In this document: positions 25,716 through 35,147 of the stretch, one piece after another | How the letters are laid out: the number at the start of each line of letters is the position of its first letter | Position numbering within the stretch: the first letter of the stretch is position 1 | From: CALBPI01 sp039821645 | GTDB taxonomy: Bacteria; Pseudomonadota; Gammaproteobacteria; Steroidobacterales; Woeseiaceae | Assembly: GCA_039821645.1 (NCBI GenBank) | Contig: JBCBNU010000002.1 | Coordinates: forward strand, 1 to 64,000 | DNA length: 64,000 bases | Direction: 5' to 3' | The notes under the pieces: generated by a model | Told to the model about the DNA's origin: nothing | The model's database searches: none | The model's input: the letters and a program-made list of their open reading frames with translations, nothing else | Translations under genes and position numbers: made by a program

Positions 25716-27167
25716 ATGAATTCAAGGTTTTTAGTCTCTATCCTCACGACGATTTTGGTCCTCGTGAGCATCTCCGCCAGCGCACAGACCCTGCGCGATA
25801 GTCTGTTTGCCGAAACAGACGCCGCATTGGAGGCAGCTCGCGCAGTAGATGCCGCCACATTGGCGCCGCGCAGCTTCGAGCGCGGAATGAAAGCCTACGA
25901 ATCCGCTCAGGAAACGTTGGAGCGCGGCCGAAATGTGGAGACGGTGCGCAAGCGCCTAACTGAAGCGCGCGAGCGATTCGAAGAATCGGCCGAGACCGCC
26001 CAAACATCGCAACTGACCCTGCAGGTAGCGCTGGAGACACGCGAAGACGCCCGGAAAGCGGATGCCCCAACACTGTCTGGTCCGATTTGGGAGGACGCTG
26101 AGAAGAGACTCGCGGATGCAATCCGGGTTTTGGAGCGCGGCGATCTTCGCAATGGCCGGCGCAATGCCGCCGAATCGGAGAGCCTGTATCGCGACGCAGA
26201 GCTCGGCGCCATCAAGACGCGTTATCTGTCCGAGACCCGGCGGCTGCTGTCGGAAGCCGAGCGCGCCAAGGTTGGCCGTTTTGCTCCGTTGACACTGGAA
26301 CGCTCGCGCGAGCTTTTAGCGGAGGCGGAAAAAGCATTGAACGAGAATCGTTACGACACGGATCGTCCTCGCAGCCTCGCGCAGCAGGCCAATTATGAGG
26401 CGCAGCATGCGATCTATCTTGCAGAGGTCGCACGTAAGGTTCGCGACGACGACCTGTCCGTAGAGCAGCTGGTGCTCGAATGGGAACAGGAGCTTGCTCG
26501 GGTCGCCGCGGCAGCCGATGTTGTGCCGGCGATGGCCAATGGTGGTGGTGAATTGTCCGAGCAACTAGCCAACATCGTGACCGACCTTCGTAGCGACAAG
26601 CAGTCACTCGAGCAGGACCTTGCCACCAGCGAATTGCGCGTGGCGGAAATGGACGAAGAAATCCGTTTGCTGGATGAGAAGCTTGGCGGTGCAACAGCCG
26701 AGCGGGCTGCTCTGATGCAACGTATTCAGCGCCAGGCGCGGATCAAGGAGCAATTTGAAACGGTTGAGGGCATGTACGATCGCACCGAGGCCGTCGTGTT
26801 CCGAGAAGGCGATAATGTGACGATGAGATTGGTCGGACTAAGCTTTGCGAGCGGTAGCTCGACGATCGAGCCGAGCGCCTACCCTTTACTGGAAAAGGTG
26901 GAGTCGGCGATCGATGTATTCCCTCGTTCCTCCATTGTCATCGAGGGCCACACAGACAGCTACGGCAGCGACAGCAATAACGTGACGTTGTCTCAGCAAC
27001 GCGCGGACTCAGTCATGCAGTACATGCTGAATGCCATGCAAATCCCCTCGTCGCGAGTTCGCGCTACAGGCTTTGGTGAGTCTCGTCCGATTGCCAACAA
27101 CGAAACCTCCGAGGGTCGCGCGCGAAATCGCAGAATCGACGTTGTAATACGCCCGCAACTCGATTGA
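25716..27167 (+). CDS. OmpA-family protein with long periplasmic helical region
   Basis: A 483-residue exported protein. A signal peptide with cleavage after ASA near residue 24 leads into a DUF4398-like alanine- and glutamate-rich helical region (about 30-340), predicted to form coiled coils. The C-terminal 110 residues are an OmpA-like peptidoglycan-binding domain with VIEGHTDSYGSDSNN and FGESRPIANNETSEGRARNRR. There is no beta-barrel, so the protein is probably periplasmic or lipid-free and tethered to the cell wall. It likely spaces or braces the envelope. It is convergent with the hydrolase gene, with 8 bases between. Confidence 0.82.
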   Translation: MNSRFLVSILTTILVLVSISASAQTLRDSLFAETDAALEAARAVDAATLAPRSFERGMKAYESAQETLERGRNVETVRKRLTEARERFEESAETAQTSQLTLQVALETREDARKADAPTLSGPIWEDAEKRLADAIRVLERGDLRNGRRNAAESESLYRDAELGAIKTRYLSETRRLLSEAERAKVGRFAPLTLERSRELLAEAEKALNENRYDTDRPRSLAQQANYEAQHAIYLAEVARKVRDDDLSVEQLVLEWEQELARVAAAADVVPAMANGGGELSEQLANIVTDLRSDKQSLEQDLATSELRVAEMDEEIRLLDEKLGGATAERAALMQRIQRQARIKEQFETVEGMYDRTEAVVFREGDNVTMRLVGLSFASGSSTIEPSAYPLLEKVESAIDVFPRSSIVIEGHTDSYGSDSNNVTLSQQRADSVMQYMLNAMQIPSSRVRATGFGESRPIANNETSEGRARNRRIDVVIRPQLD

Positions 27168-27175
27168 TCAGCGTA

Positions 27176-28078
27176 CTAACGGGTGGCGTGTGAGCGCCAC
27201 CAATCGGCGATAAGGCGGCCCGTAGTCACGTTCGCCAGATAGCCGTACTCACTGTGCACATGCAGGCGGCCATTTTCGCGGTAGTGGTTATACACGTCGA
27301 TGTCATCGATCTGTTCCACGAGCTTAAGGTTACGCATCGCGCCGTAGTCATTCGCCATGTGGCGATCCAGGGCCGTCAGTTCGCCGACCGCCACAATGTT
27401 GGTCCATCTGCGTATGTTGTGGGGATAGGCATCGGGTCCGGTGGACTTGCGTCCTTTGAGCCCCTTCTGGATCACGCGATTGCCCAAGGGACTGCCGAGC
27501 GTCACGAAACGGTCGATCATCACCGAGTCGTCCTGCAACTCGTGGGTCAACGTCCACAGCGTATCCCATGCAATCACCGAACCCAGACTGTGGCCGACCA
27601 ACATGACCGGACGATCAGAACACAGTCGAAGCCTGTCTAGCAGATCGGCGCGAACCTGATCCCCTATGCCGTCTCGGTTGGTCACGTAGCGCGCCACGTC
27701 TTTGAGCGTCACGCGAAGGTCTTCGTTCGCTAGAGAATCGACGACGAACGGTACCGCGTCGCCAACCAGGTAAAGGCCTCGCATTAGACGGTTACGCCAG
27801 GATCGTGCTGCCTTTAAGTCTTCAGCTGAAGGAGCGTCCTGTTCCATCAGGGCATCGATACCGGGCAGATCTGTCGCAATGTCGCGGTAGGTGCCATAGA
27901 ACGCCCACGTCCAGTTGGCACGCTCCATCACCTCCGGCTGCTCGGACAGCATCTTTGCGACTTCCGGATCTGCACGTTTCACCCCTGCCAGCAGGCATCG
28001 CCAAAGCTGGCTTCGATGAATTTCGGCGGGAGGTTTTGGTTTCATGCCCGGCACGAAGATGATTCTGGGTGTGGTCAA
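27176..28078 (-). CDS. Alpha/beta-fold lipase-like hydrolase
   Basis: A 300-residue protein with a GHSLGS nucleophile elbow near residue 163 followed by VIAWDTLWTL, and a HVHSEYGYLAN segment near the C-terminus that could hold the catalytic His. The fold is alpha/beta hydrolase, related to uncharacterised bacterial lipase-like proteins. No signal peptide is seen, so it is probably cytoplasmic. Its start overlaps the HAD gene by 4 bases; together with the EamA transporter gene it forms a three-gene minus-strand run. Confidence 0.7.
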   Translation of the reverse strand: MTTPRIIFVPGMKPKPPAEIHRSQLWRCLLAGVKRADPEVAKMLSEQPEVMERANWTWAFYGTYRDIATDLPGIDALMEQDAPSAEDLKAARSWRNRLMRGLYLVGDAVPFVVDSLANEDLRVTLKDVARYVTNRDGIGDQVRADLLDRLRLCSDRPVMLVGHSLGSVIAWDTLWTLTHELQDDSVMIDRFVTLGSPLGNRVIQKGLKGRKSTGPDAYPHNIRRWTNIVAVGELTALDRHMANDYGAMRNLKLVEQIDDIDVYNHYRENGRLHVHSEYGYLANVTTGRLIADWWRSHATR

Positions 28079-28773
28079 GTGCCGATCTCCGCAATCGTGC
28101 GGCGGGTCAGCTCCGCCAGTGACCGAATTTCAAAGTCGGGAAGCAGCAAATTTTCGGGCCACGCCATGCCGTGGCGATTTAACCAGACTGTGTGCTGGCC
28201 CGCCTGGCGAGCGCCTTCGACATCGAGCTCCGGCGAGTCGCCGATGTGCAGGACCTCATCGGGTGCCACTGTCGCAAGCTTTGCTGCCGCGTCGAACATA
28301 CGGCTATCGGGTTTGGCCGCGCCCACATCGCGGGCGGACACCCTGGCGCTAAACCAGCTACCGATCCCTGTTCGATCCAGCGAGGCATTGCCGTTCGTCA
28401 CAGCGACCAGTGGATAGTCACGTGCGAGTCGCGCCAGCGCAGGCAGTGCGTCGGGGAAGAAGCACACACGATTGCGCGCAGACTCAAAGGCGGCGAAAGC
28501 ATCCGTCGCAAAACCGGCCGCGTCCTGAATACCGGATAGTGCGGCGATCCGACGCAGGCATTCCAACCTAAGGAATGTCAGGTCAAAATGGAGATCGGGG
28601 TATGCGTCCCATACGTTGCGGCGAAGCTCCTGCAGCTTTGCTTTGTCCAAAACGCCAACGCTCTGCGGAAAGTGTTCGCGAATCCATGCCCACTGCACGC
28701 GCTCGGCGCGAAGGATGACGGGCTTCACCGCCCACAGCGTGTCATCCAGATCGAATGAAAGCACACGAATCAC
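28075..28773 (-). CDS. HAD-superfamily hydrolase
   Basis: A 232-residue phosphatase-like protein. Motif I is LSFDLDDTLWAV, with the nucleophile Asp and general acid Asp two residues apart. Motif II is AVTNGNAS, motif III is the Lys of GAAKPDSRMF, and motif IV is IGDSPELDVEGA. The layout is that of the YjjG/nucleotidase-like HAD group with an alpha-helical cap. The substrate is not known. It overlaps the EamA gene upstream and the hydrolase gene downstream by 4 bases each. Confidence 0.88.
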   Translation of the reverse strand: MIRVLSFDLDDTLWAVKPVILRAERVQWAWIREHFPQSVGVLDKAKLQELRRNVWDAYPDLHFDLTFLRLECLRRIAALSGIQDAAGFATDAFAAFESARNRVCFFPDALPALARLARDYPLVAVTNGNASLDRTGIGSWFSARVSARDVGAAKPDSRMFDAAAKLATVAPDEVLHIGDSPELDVEGARQAGQHTVWLNRHGMAWPENLLLPDFEIRSLAELTRRTIAEIGT

Positions 28774-29654
28774 CGTACCATCGTCTCCGGCACCCCACCC
28801 GCTTGTGGCGTGTTCCTCAAGGTGATGACCAGCGCGCCAGCAAGTGTGATGACACCACCGATAATCATCCTCAAGGTCAGTACATCGCCGAGCAGCGTCA
28901 CACCGAAGACAACGCCGAACACCGTGGCAAGCAGCAATAGTGGCGAGACCAGCGAAAGATCATAACGTTGTAGCAGCATGTAAGTACCGCCGTGCCCGAT
29001 CAGGCCTGCGCCAACGCCCGAAAAAACGAGGCACGCTGCACCAAGTGGCGAGATACCGGACACCTCCGTCAGCGCATCGCGCTCCGCAATGGCAGCGACG
29101 ATCAATAGTGACGGACAACTGACGACGGCCAGCCATCCCTGCAGCTGAAACGCGTTGACACGTATCCGGGCCTTCATGAGCGTCATGCCTGCAGCCCCGG
29201 CTGCGGCGGCCATCGCAACGATAATCACTGCGGTAAGGTAATTGAACACTCGGGGATCGAAACCCATGACCATCACACCGAGAAACGCGAGCGCAATACC
29301 GAGCCAGCGACGCCAGCGGATCGTCTCACCCAGGAACCAGACCGAAAACAGTGTAGCGAATGGGACGCCGAGCTGAATTACAATCGCCACAGTCGACACG
29401 TCGCCGGCTAACGCAAGGCCCGTGTTGAGCAGCGCAAAGTGCACAGTACCCATCAGGAAACCAACGGCAAATATCGTGCGCATCTGCCCCTTTTGCCAAC
29501 GCAATAGCGGCGCCATGACGGTGAGTACAACCGCAAATCTGAGCGCGGAAACCGTGAGTGGTGGCAGTTCCAGCAGTACGTATTTGCTGGCGACGAGATT
29601 CAATCCGAAGACCAGATTGACGACCAGCATCAGCAGCCAGTGAATGGGGCGCAT
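28770..29654 (-). CDS. EamA/DMT-family transporter
   Basis: A 294-residue protein with about ten transmembrane helices in two repeated EamA units. Typical marks are FGLNLVASKYVLLELPPLTVSALRF in the first repeat and SLVSPLLLLATVFGVVFGV in the second. These proteins export amino acids, metabolites or other small molecules across the inner membrane; the substrate is not visible. A terminator lies between this gene and the upstream repair gene, so it needs its own promoter. I could not place that promoter. Confidence 0.88.
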   Translation of the reverse strand: MRPIHWLLMLVVNLVFGLNLVASKYVLLELPPLTVSALRFAVVLTVMAPLLRWQKGQMRTIFAVGFLMGTVHFALLNTGLALAGDVSTVAIVIQLGVPFATLFSVWFLGETIRWRRWLGIALAFLGVMVMGFDPRVFNYLTAVIIVAMAAAAGAAGMTLMKARIRVNAFQLQGWLAVVSCPSLLIVAAIAERDALTEVSGISPLGAACLVFSGVGAGLIGHGGTYMLLQRYDLSLVSPLLLLATVFGVVFGVTLLGDVLTLRMIIGGVITLAGALVITLRNTPQAGGVPETMVR

Positions 29655-29668
29655 ATTGCCTCGGGCAC

Positions 29669-29694
29669 AAAAAACGGGCGGGCAACAGCGCCCG
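29669..29694 (-). terminator. Rho-independent terminator after the Ada-like gene
   Basis: On the minus strand CGGGCG (29694-29689) pairs with CGCCCG (29680-29675) across an 8-base loop, followed directly by TTTTTT (29674-29669). It lies 3 bases after the stop codon of the Ada-like gene and before the EamA gene. It should separate the two transcripts. Confidence 0.8.
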
Positions 29695-29697
29695 GCG

Positions 29698-30567
29698 TCA
29701 GGAGGTTAACACCGATTGTAGTTTGGGCGCCTCGAGGCGACAGGATTCGCGGACGAGCAAGCAGCGCTTCCGTGTCAACCCCCACCGGTAGCCGCCCAAC
29801 GCGCCGTTTGATCTCAACACTCGGTGACAGGGAATGAGGCACGCGATGCGATTGGCACCGACAGCGTTGCCAACGGCTCTCACGGCGCTGGCTGAACCGA
29901 TCAACCTTGCGATATCCGCATAGCTGGTCAACTCACCGGGCGCCAGCGCCAGGAGCGCCTGCCACACCTTGATCTGGAACGGCGTTCCCGCCAATAGAAG
30001 CTGCACGCCATCCGGGTCCACCGTGCCATCGATCAAATCGCCGAGATACCCGTCCGGTAGGCTAATGTCCCGCAACTCGGCCTTCGGCCACTCACGATGC
30101 AGGCCTTGTAACAGGTGCTCTTTCGTCTGATCACAGAACCTGAGTGCGACGATGCCGCGCTCACTGGTGACGAGCATCGCCTCCCCAAAACGCGTCATCC
30201 CGAATCCTACGCGCAACTCAAGCCCTTCGCCCTTGCGCCGGTATTCGCCCGGCGTTACGGCGTCAATGCGCACGAACAGATCATGCAGTCGTCCCGGACC
30301 GGACAGTCCAGCCTCCCAGGCAGCCGCCTCGACCGTGTCATCATTGGCAAGACGCACTCGAGCATCGTTCAGCGTCAGCTGCGCGAGAAACCTCTGTGGC
30401 GAAATCCCGGCCCACCGACGAAACAGGCGTGAAAAATGTGCTTCGCTCGAATCGGCGACACGCGCCATCGAGGCCACCGACGGTTGGCTTTGGCGATGCT
30501 CGGCGATCCAATCGATGACGAGACCCATTCGCTCGTAGTCAGATTGTTTGAAGGGCGAACTATTCAT
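29698..30567 (-). CDS. Ada-like protein: AraC-type HTH plus O6-methylguanine-DNA methyltransferase
   Basis: A 289-residue protein. Residues about 1-110 form an AraC-type helix-turn-helix domain (SVASMARVADSSEAHFSRLF, then EAAWEAGLSGPGRLHDLF). The C-terminal part is the methyltransferase, whose methyl-accepting Cys is in IPCHRVLRSNG. The N-terminal zinc domain of E. coli Ada, which senses methylphosphotriesters, is absent, so repair and possible DNA binding remain but the classic switch does not. The start was placed at ATG 30567; a longer frame upstream has no conserved features. It is followed by its own terminator. Confidence 0.88.
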   Translation of the reverse strand: MNSSPFKQSDYERMGLVIDWIAEHRQSQPSVASMARVADSSEAHFSRLFRRWAGISPQRFLAQLTLNDARVRLANDDTVEAAAWEAGLSGPGRLHDLFVRIDAVTPGEYRRKGEGLELRVGFGMTRFGEAMLVTSERGIVALRFCDQTKEHLLQGLHREWPKAELRDISLPDGYLGDLIDGTVDPDGVQLLLAGTPFQIKVWQALLALAPGELTSYADIARLIGSASAVRAVGNAVGANRIACLIPCHRVLRSNGALGGYRWGLTRKRCLLVRESCRLEAPKLQSVLTS

Positions 30568-30614
30568 GGACGCAGTTTGTCTGGCTGCCCGATTCGTCGC
30601 CACCCGAATCCTGC

Positions 30615-32315
30615 TCAGCTCGAAGGGAACAACGCCGGCAAATCATTTCTCTGTTGACCAGAATTGTGGACACCGGGCCTGTCGAGACTGTTGATGGCCT
30701 TGGCAAGGCGGGCACCATCCCAGCCATCTTCTGACGCACCGTACAAAGCGCGGTCCAGTTCAAGTACCGCCGTCGCCTCTTGCGCGGGCAGAAGCGCTGC
30801 AAGCGCCACCAAGCCAGAGGCAGCATGTGGACCCAGCGCTTCGCGTGCCCAATCCAATAAGGCATCCCGAGCTGCACTCGCGTCACCGCGCTGCGCTGCC
30901 TGCATTGCTACCTTGCGTGCCTTGCGGGCAGTTCGGTAGGTCGCATTCTGGTCAGCTTCAACCCGGGCGCGTTTGCGCTTTCGCCGCTGCTTCATGGGCG
31001 CCCGCCACATGATAAACATCGTCAGCAGCCACAATGCCAACAACCCGTAGTTGATCAGACGCGCACGAAGCAGGGCTGCGCGCAGTGCACGATCCTCGGC
31101 GATCACCGGCGGCGCCGTCGGCTCGGGATCGAGCGCGGCTTCCGGCTCGGGTTCGACAACAACCGGCGCTGGCTGACTGTCGACTTGTCCAGCAGCGCGC
31201 AAGCTACCCAGCTCTGCGCTCGCGACTCGCCACTCTCCTGTATCAACATCGAACCAGGGAAGCGTGATAGTCGGCAGATCATAAACGCCTCCTCGACCCG
31301 CGATGACCGCAAAGCTCTGCTGTCGTCTGGCGATGACGCCGTCCGGGAGCTCGCGGGAAGCGAAGTCCGGTTGATCGGGATACACACGCAATGCCGGATC
31401 CACGTCGAGCTCCAGCTCCGGCAACTGATTGGCCTGCAAACCGCGCACCACCGTATCCACCACAATATTCGCCGGCACCCCTTCATCGAGAATGCCATCT
31501 CTTGGCTCCATCGATGCACTGAGCTGCAACTCGGACGCCGGCAACCAAAGCGCATCCGCAAACTGTGCTGGTGGCGGCACCGCCGGGGCGACGCTCAGTT
31601 GCAACGCTTCTGACCGAAACTCCTGGGGCGCAGAGATTCGACCGCGGCTGTAAAGGCTGCCGCGGAACACCGCCGGCTGAATTTCGTACTCACCGCTCTC
31701 CTGCGGGAACAGCGCATAGGTACGTTCAACAACATCGAACTGACGCCCGTCGATTGTGGCCTCGTAACGCCGGTCCTCGCCCAGCCGGGTTGCAATAACC
31801 TCGCCGCCCTCGACTCGCAGGGGTTCGAGTTGATTCTGTCGAATCGCAACACCCTGATAAATCTTCAGGGTGTAAATCACTTGCGCCTGCACCCACGACT
31901 GGTTTCTGTCGATACTCACTTCAAGAAAAATGTCTGGATCACCCGCGGGAGCGACAACAGGCTCAGTCACACGCACCCGCACCGGTTGGCTCGATACGCC
32001 GCCCACCGACAAAGCAGGAATCTCAAAGTCGCCGAGCGCCTTGGGAAGCAGACTGTAGGTCCATCGACGGCTGGTTTCTCGCTGACCGTTGACGATCGAC
32101 ATGCTGCTTGACTGGCTACGCCCGAGGATGTCGAAGTTCTCGGAGAGACCCTCGATCTCGGGCTCACCCTGCTCGTTTCTGTCTGCGATCAACACGAGTG
32201 TGAAAGACTCGTTGAGCTGCACTTCGTCACGGCTAATCAGCGCGTACACGTCTGCGCGCAGCTCGCCGATGAATGTTGTCACCAGCAGCAAGCCAAGGAT
32301 GGCACGCGTTACCAT
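30615..32315 (-). CDS. batD: BatD-like membrane protein
   Basis: A 566-residue protein with an N-terminal signal sequence, several beta-rich periplasmic domains starting at VYALISRDEVQLNESFTL, and a C-terminal transmembrane helix (LINYGLLALWLLTMFIMWR) followed by a basic cytoplasmic tail. The opening strand pattern and the ETSRRWTYSLLPKALGDFEI segment match the BatD family (PF13584). It is the last gene of the MoxR/Bat operon and overlaps the BatBC gene by 7 bases. BatD is thought to act with the VWA proteins at the inner membrane. Confidence 0.87.
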   Translation of the reverse strand: MVTRAILGLLLVTTFIGELRADVYALISRDEVQLNESFTLVLIADRNEQGEPEIEGLSENFDILGRSQSSSMSIVNGQRETSRRWTYSLLPKALGDFEIPALSVGGVSSQPVRVRVTEPVVAPAGDPDIFLEVSIDRNQSWVQAQVIYTLKIYQGVAIRQNQLEPLRVEGGEVIATRLGEDRRYEATIDGRQFDVVERTYALFPQESGEYEIQPAVFRGSLYSRGRISAPQEFRSEALQLSVAPAVPPPAQFADALWLPASELQLSASMEPRDGILDEGVPANIVVDTVVRGLQANQLPELELDVDPALRVYPDQPDFASRELPDGVIARRQQSFAVIAGRGGVYDLPTITLPWFDVDTGEWRVASAELGSLRAAGQVDSQPAPVVVEPEPEAALDPEPTAPPVIAEDRALRAALLRARLINYGLLALWLLTMFIMWRAPMKQRRKRKRARVEADQNATYRTARKARKVAMQAAQRGDASAARDALLDWAREALGPHAASGLVALAALLPAQEATAVLELDRALYGASEDGWDGARLAKAINSLDRPGVHNSGQQRNDLPALFPSS

Positions 32316-34123
32316 GGTTCACTCCGGTCATCCGGCCAGAGCATGTTGCCGTCTTGATCGGTACGCCGCCTCTGATATTGACGGCGGAACTTCGCGCGCA
32401 GCAGCCCGCCAGGATCATCCGGCACTCGACGCAGCCATTGCTGAAGCGATTGTTCTGTCTCCTGCGCCTCTTGCGCCTGCTGCAGCTCTGCTGCGGCTTC
32501 CTCTACGGCAGACTCGTCGCCCGATTCCAGAGCTTCGCGCAACGCCTGCATCAATTCAGCGATATCTCTCGCCTCCTCCTGCTCATCACGTTCGCGCTCG
32601 GTCTCCTGACCTTCACCATCGCTGTTGCCCGAAGGCTCCCCCGCACTGTCGCTAGCACTCTCGCCCGAGGTGTCGTCCGAGTTTTCACCGTTGCTCTCAT
32701 CCTGCGGATCACCTTGCTCACCTTCTTGCTGGCCAGATTCACCGGAGTCCTTGGGGGGTTCAGGCAGCGATTCCAACAGCGCGAGGTTATGTGCCGCGTC
32801 CTCGTGATTCGGATCGACGGCCAGCGCTTCACGCAAGACGGACTTGGCTTGTTCAATTTCGCCGGCCTGTGCGAGAGATGTGCCCTCGTTATAGAGCGCC
32901 TCAGCGCCCTCAAGCGCACGCCAAGCCTCTGCACTCGCTGCAAAGTCTCCCTGCCGGTAAGCGGCAGTCGCCTGCCAGCCTGGATTGCGAAACAACTCAG
33001 CCGCCCTCGCCGCATCGCCCGCCTCCAACGCCGCTTTTGCACGTTGATCGTCGTTTCTGAACCAGTCGGTCAGTGCATTTGCGCTGGCGGTCTCTGAGGG
33101 CATGATCAAGACCAAGACGATTGGAGCCAACACGACGCTGCGGCGCAAAACCCACGCAATCATGGGGAGGCACAAAAGCAGCAACCACGGACCGGCATCT
33201 CGCCACTGCTCAACTTCCATCGCCTCTTCCGCTCGTGCTTCGGCAGCGCGCTTGCGCGCACTATCGGTAAGCCCCAATGCATTTAGGTCGCTCGTGTTGC
33301 TGGTCATATTCGCGTACCGACCCCTACCTGCACGTGCAAGACGCGCAAGCCCGGCCGGATCCAGTTTCGGTAAGGCAATTGTGCCACGTGTATCGGTAAC
33401 GAATCCGCCACGCGACTCAGGGATCGGGCCGCCCTCGACAGTACCCACGCCCATCACGTGCAACCGGTGCCCTTCCGCCGCAAGTTCCCGTGCCGCGTCC
33501 ATCGCTGTTGTCAGATTCGCGCCATCGGTGATCAGCAGCACGTCACCGCTTCGGACCTCCGCGCGTCGCAAGAGTTGCAGCGCTTTTCGAATACCGCTCT
33601 CCGGATAGCTTCCGCGCGTCGGCATGAGGCTGCTGTCCAGCGCCATCACCTGGCTGGCAATCGTGGCGCCGTCAGAGGTCAATGGCGTGACTACAAACGC
33701 ATTCGCGCTAAAAACCAGTAACGCAGTGTCACCGTCCTTGCGCTCCGCGAGCACGTCCAGCAGCTTCAGCCTGGCGCGAGTCAGCCGGGACGGCGCAACG
33801 TCAGTCGCGTCCATCGATCTTGATAGGTCCAGCGCGATGACGAGCGCGTCGCTACCCCGCTGCACCGGCAGCGAGACTCGCTCCCAGCTAGGCCCTGCAA
33901 GTCCAACCAAGCCGATCACCGCCGCCACCAACGCCAACCACTGCAGCGCGCCAGCACGTTGTTCACGCCCGTCGCTGATCATAACGGTGTGCAGCGCAGG
34001 ATCCACCCAACGATGCCACGGCGATGCCGCCCCAACGCCGCGCTGTCGCAGCCACCACCAGACCGCGATAGCGAGCGGAATTGCCAGTAGCCACGCAGGC
34101 CTTATCCAATGAAATTCACTCAT
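32309..34123 (-). CDS. BatB-BatC fusion: VWA domain plus TPR region
   Basis: A 604-residue membrane protein. Two N-terminal helices flank a von Willebrand A domain with the MIDAS sequence ALDLSRSMDATD near residue 92 and a LITDGANLT segment. A central transmembrane helix follows (PWLLLLCLPMIAWVL), then a TPR stretch (about 395-470, NEGTSLAQAGEIEQAKSVLR) and a very acidic Ser/Asp/Glu-rich tail. In bacteria where the genes are separate, these correspond to BatB and BatC; here they are one protein. Overlaps are 8 bases with BatA and 7 with BatD. Confidence 0.88.
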   Translation of the reverse strand: MSEFHWIRPAWLLAIPLAIAVWWWLRQRGVGAASPWHRWVDPALHTVMISDGREQRAGALQWLALVAAVIGLVGLAGPSWERVSLPVQRGSDALVIALDLSRSMDATDVAPSRLTRARLKLLDVLAERKDGDTALLVFSANAFVVTPLTSDGATIASQVMALDSSLMPTRGSYPESGIRKALQLLRRAEVRSGDVLLITDGANLTTAMDAARELAAEGHRLHVMGVGTVEGGPIPESRGGFVTDTRGTIALPKLDPAGLARLARAGRGRYANMTSNTSDLNALGLTDSARKRAAEARAEEAMEVEQWRDAGPWLLLLCLPMIAWVLRRSVVLAPIVLVLIMPSETASANALTDWFRNDDQRAKAALEAGDAARAAELFRNPGWQATAAYRQGDFAASAEAWRALEGAEALYNEGTSLAQAGEIEQAKSVLREALAVDPNHEDAAHNLALLESLPEPPKDSGESGQQEGEQGDPQDESNGENSDDTSGESASDSAGEPSGNSDGEGQETERERDEQEEARDIAELMQALREALESGDESAVEEAAAELQQAQEAQETEQSLQQWLRRVPDDPGGLLRAKFRRQYQRRRTDQDGNMLWPDDRSEPW

Positions 34124-35147
34124 TGGCTTCGTACGGTCGACCGCGAGTCTTCAACGGAATCGCGAGCGCGAACATCAATACCGCCAGCGAGGCTGGCCAG
34201 AAGAACAGCTCCTCATAAGTCCTGAAGCCGTCCTCGTCGTCCGCCGCCGGCTCAAGCTTGTCCAACTCGTCATAGATCGCTTGCATGGAGCGCGTATCCG
34301 TGGCTCGAAAATAGCGCCCACCAGTCTGTGCAGCAATTGCCTTGAGTGTCTTCTCATCCAGGTCGCGTGATGGCAGGACAAGACCCGGAACCCTTGACCT
34401 GTACGTGCTGCGCTCGGCACCAATGCCGATCGTGTAGATTCTGAGACCCACGGTTGCTGCAAGCTCCGACGCTTTTTGGGGGTCGATCTCGCCGGCGGTG
34501 TTGGCGCCGTCGGTGAGCAGCACAAGTATATGTTCCTCGTCCTTTTTTTCTGACTCACGAATACGCTTTACCGCTAAACCGATTGCATCTCCGATCGCGG
34601 TTTTTTCTCCAGCAAGTCCGCTCTCCGCTTCCATCAGGAGCGTACCCAGAGTGTCCCGGTCGAATGTCAGCGGCGTCTGCAAGTAAGCCCGTTCACCGAA
34701 TAAAATCAATCCGAGGCGATCACCCGCGCGGCGATCGATAAACTGCGCGGCCACGGCCTTGGTGGCCGACAGGCGATCAACGCTACGGCCATTGAGCGCA
34801 AAGTCCTTTTCATTCATTGACCCCGACAGATCCACCGCCAACATCAGATTGCGGCCCGTAACAGGCGCTGAGCGACTCTCCGAGAGTGACTGTGGCCGCA
34901 TTGCAGCAGCACACAGGGCGAGCCAGCCGAGGGTCAGCAAGAGCGCCGGCAACCATAACCGCGTCAAGCCGCCGCCCCGCTCCGTGCCCAATGCACGAAA
35001 GCCAACCCCCGCCGGTAATTGCAGCGCCGGCGTGTGGCGACGGTCACGGTTGGATAACAGCGCGAGCAGCCACGGTACCGGCACGACCAAACCCAGCCAG
35101 GGCCAAGCAAAGACCAGCCATTCCGGAAGCCAGGACACACCGCTCAT
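34116..35147 (-). CDS. batA: BatA-like VWA domain protein
   Basis: A 343-residue inner-membrane protein with N-terminal hydrophobic helices, a VWA domain with MIDAS LAVDLSGSMNEKD, a VLLTDGANTAGEIDP segment, and a C-terminal hydrophobic helix. The start is ATG 35147, which overlaps the TGA of the DUF4381 gene by 4 bases; the in-frame sequence before it is not conserved. It pairs with BatB-type VWA proteins in the aerotolerance operon. Metal-dependent adhesion-type binding is inferred from the MIDAS residues. Confidence 0.9.
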   Translation of the reverse strand: MSGVSWLPEWLVFAWPWLGLVVPVPWLLALLSNRDRRHTPALQLPAGVGFRALGTERGGGLTRLWLPALLLTLGWLALCAAAMRPQSLSESRSAPVTGRNLMLAVDLSGSMNEKDFALNGRSVDRLSATKAVAAQFIDRRAGDRLGLILFGERAYLQTPLTFDRDTLGTLLMEAESGLAGEKTAIGDAIGLAVKRIRESEKKDEEHILVLLTDGANTAGEIDPQKASELAATVGLRIYTIGIGAERSTYRSRVPGLVLPSRDLDEKTLKAIAAQTGGRYFRATDTRSMQAIYDELDKLEPAADDEDGFRTYEELFFWPASLAVLMFALAIPLKTRGRPYEANE

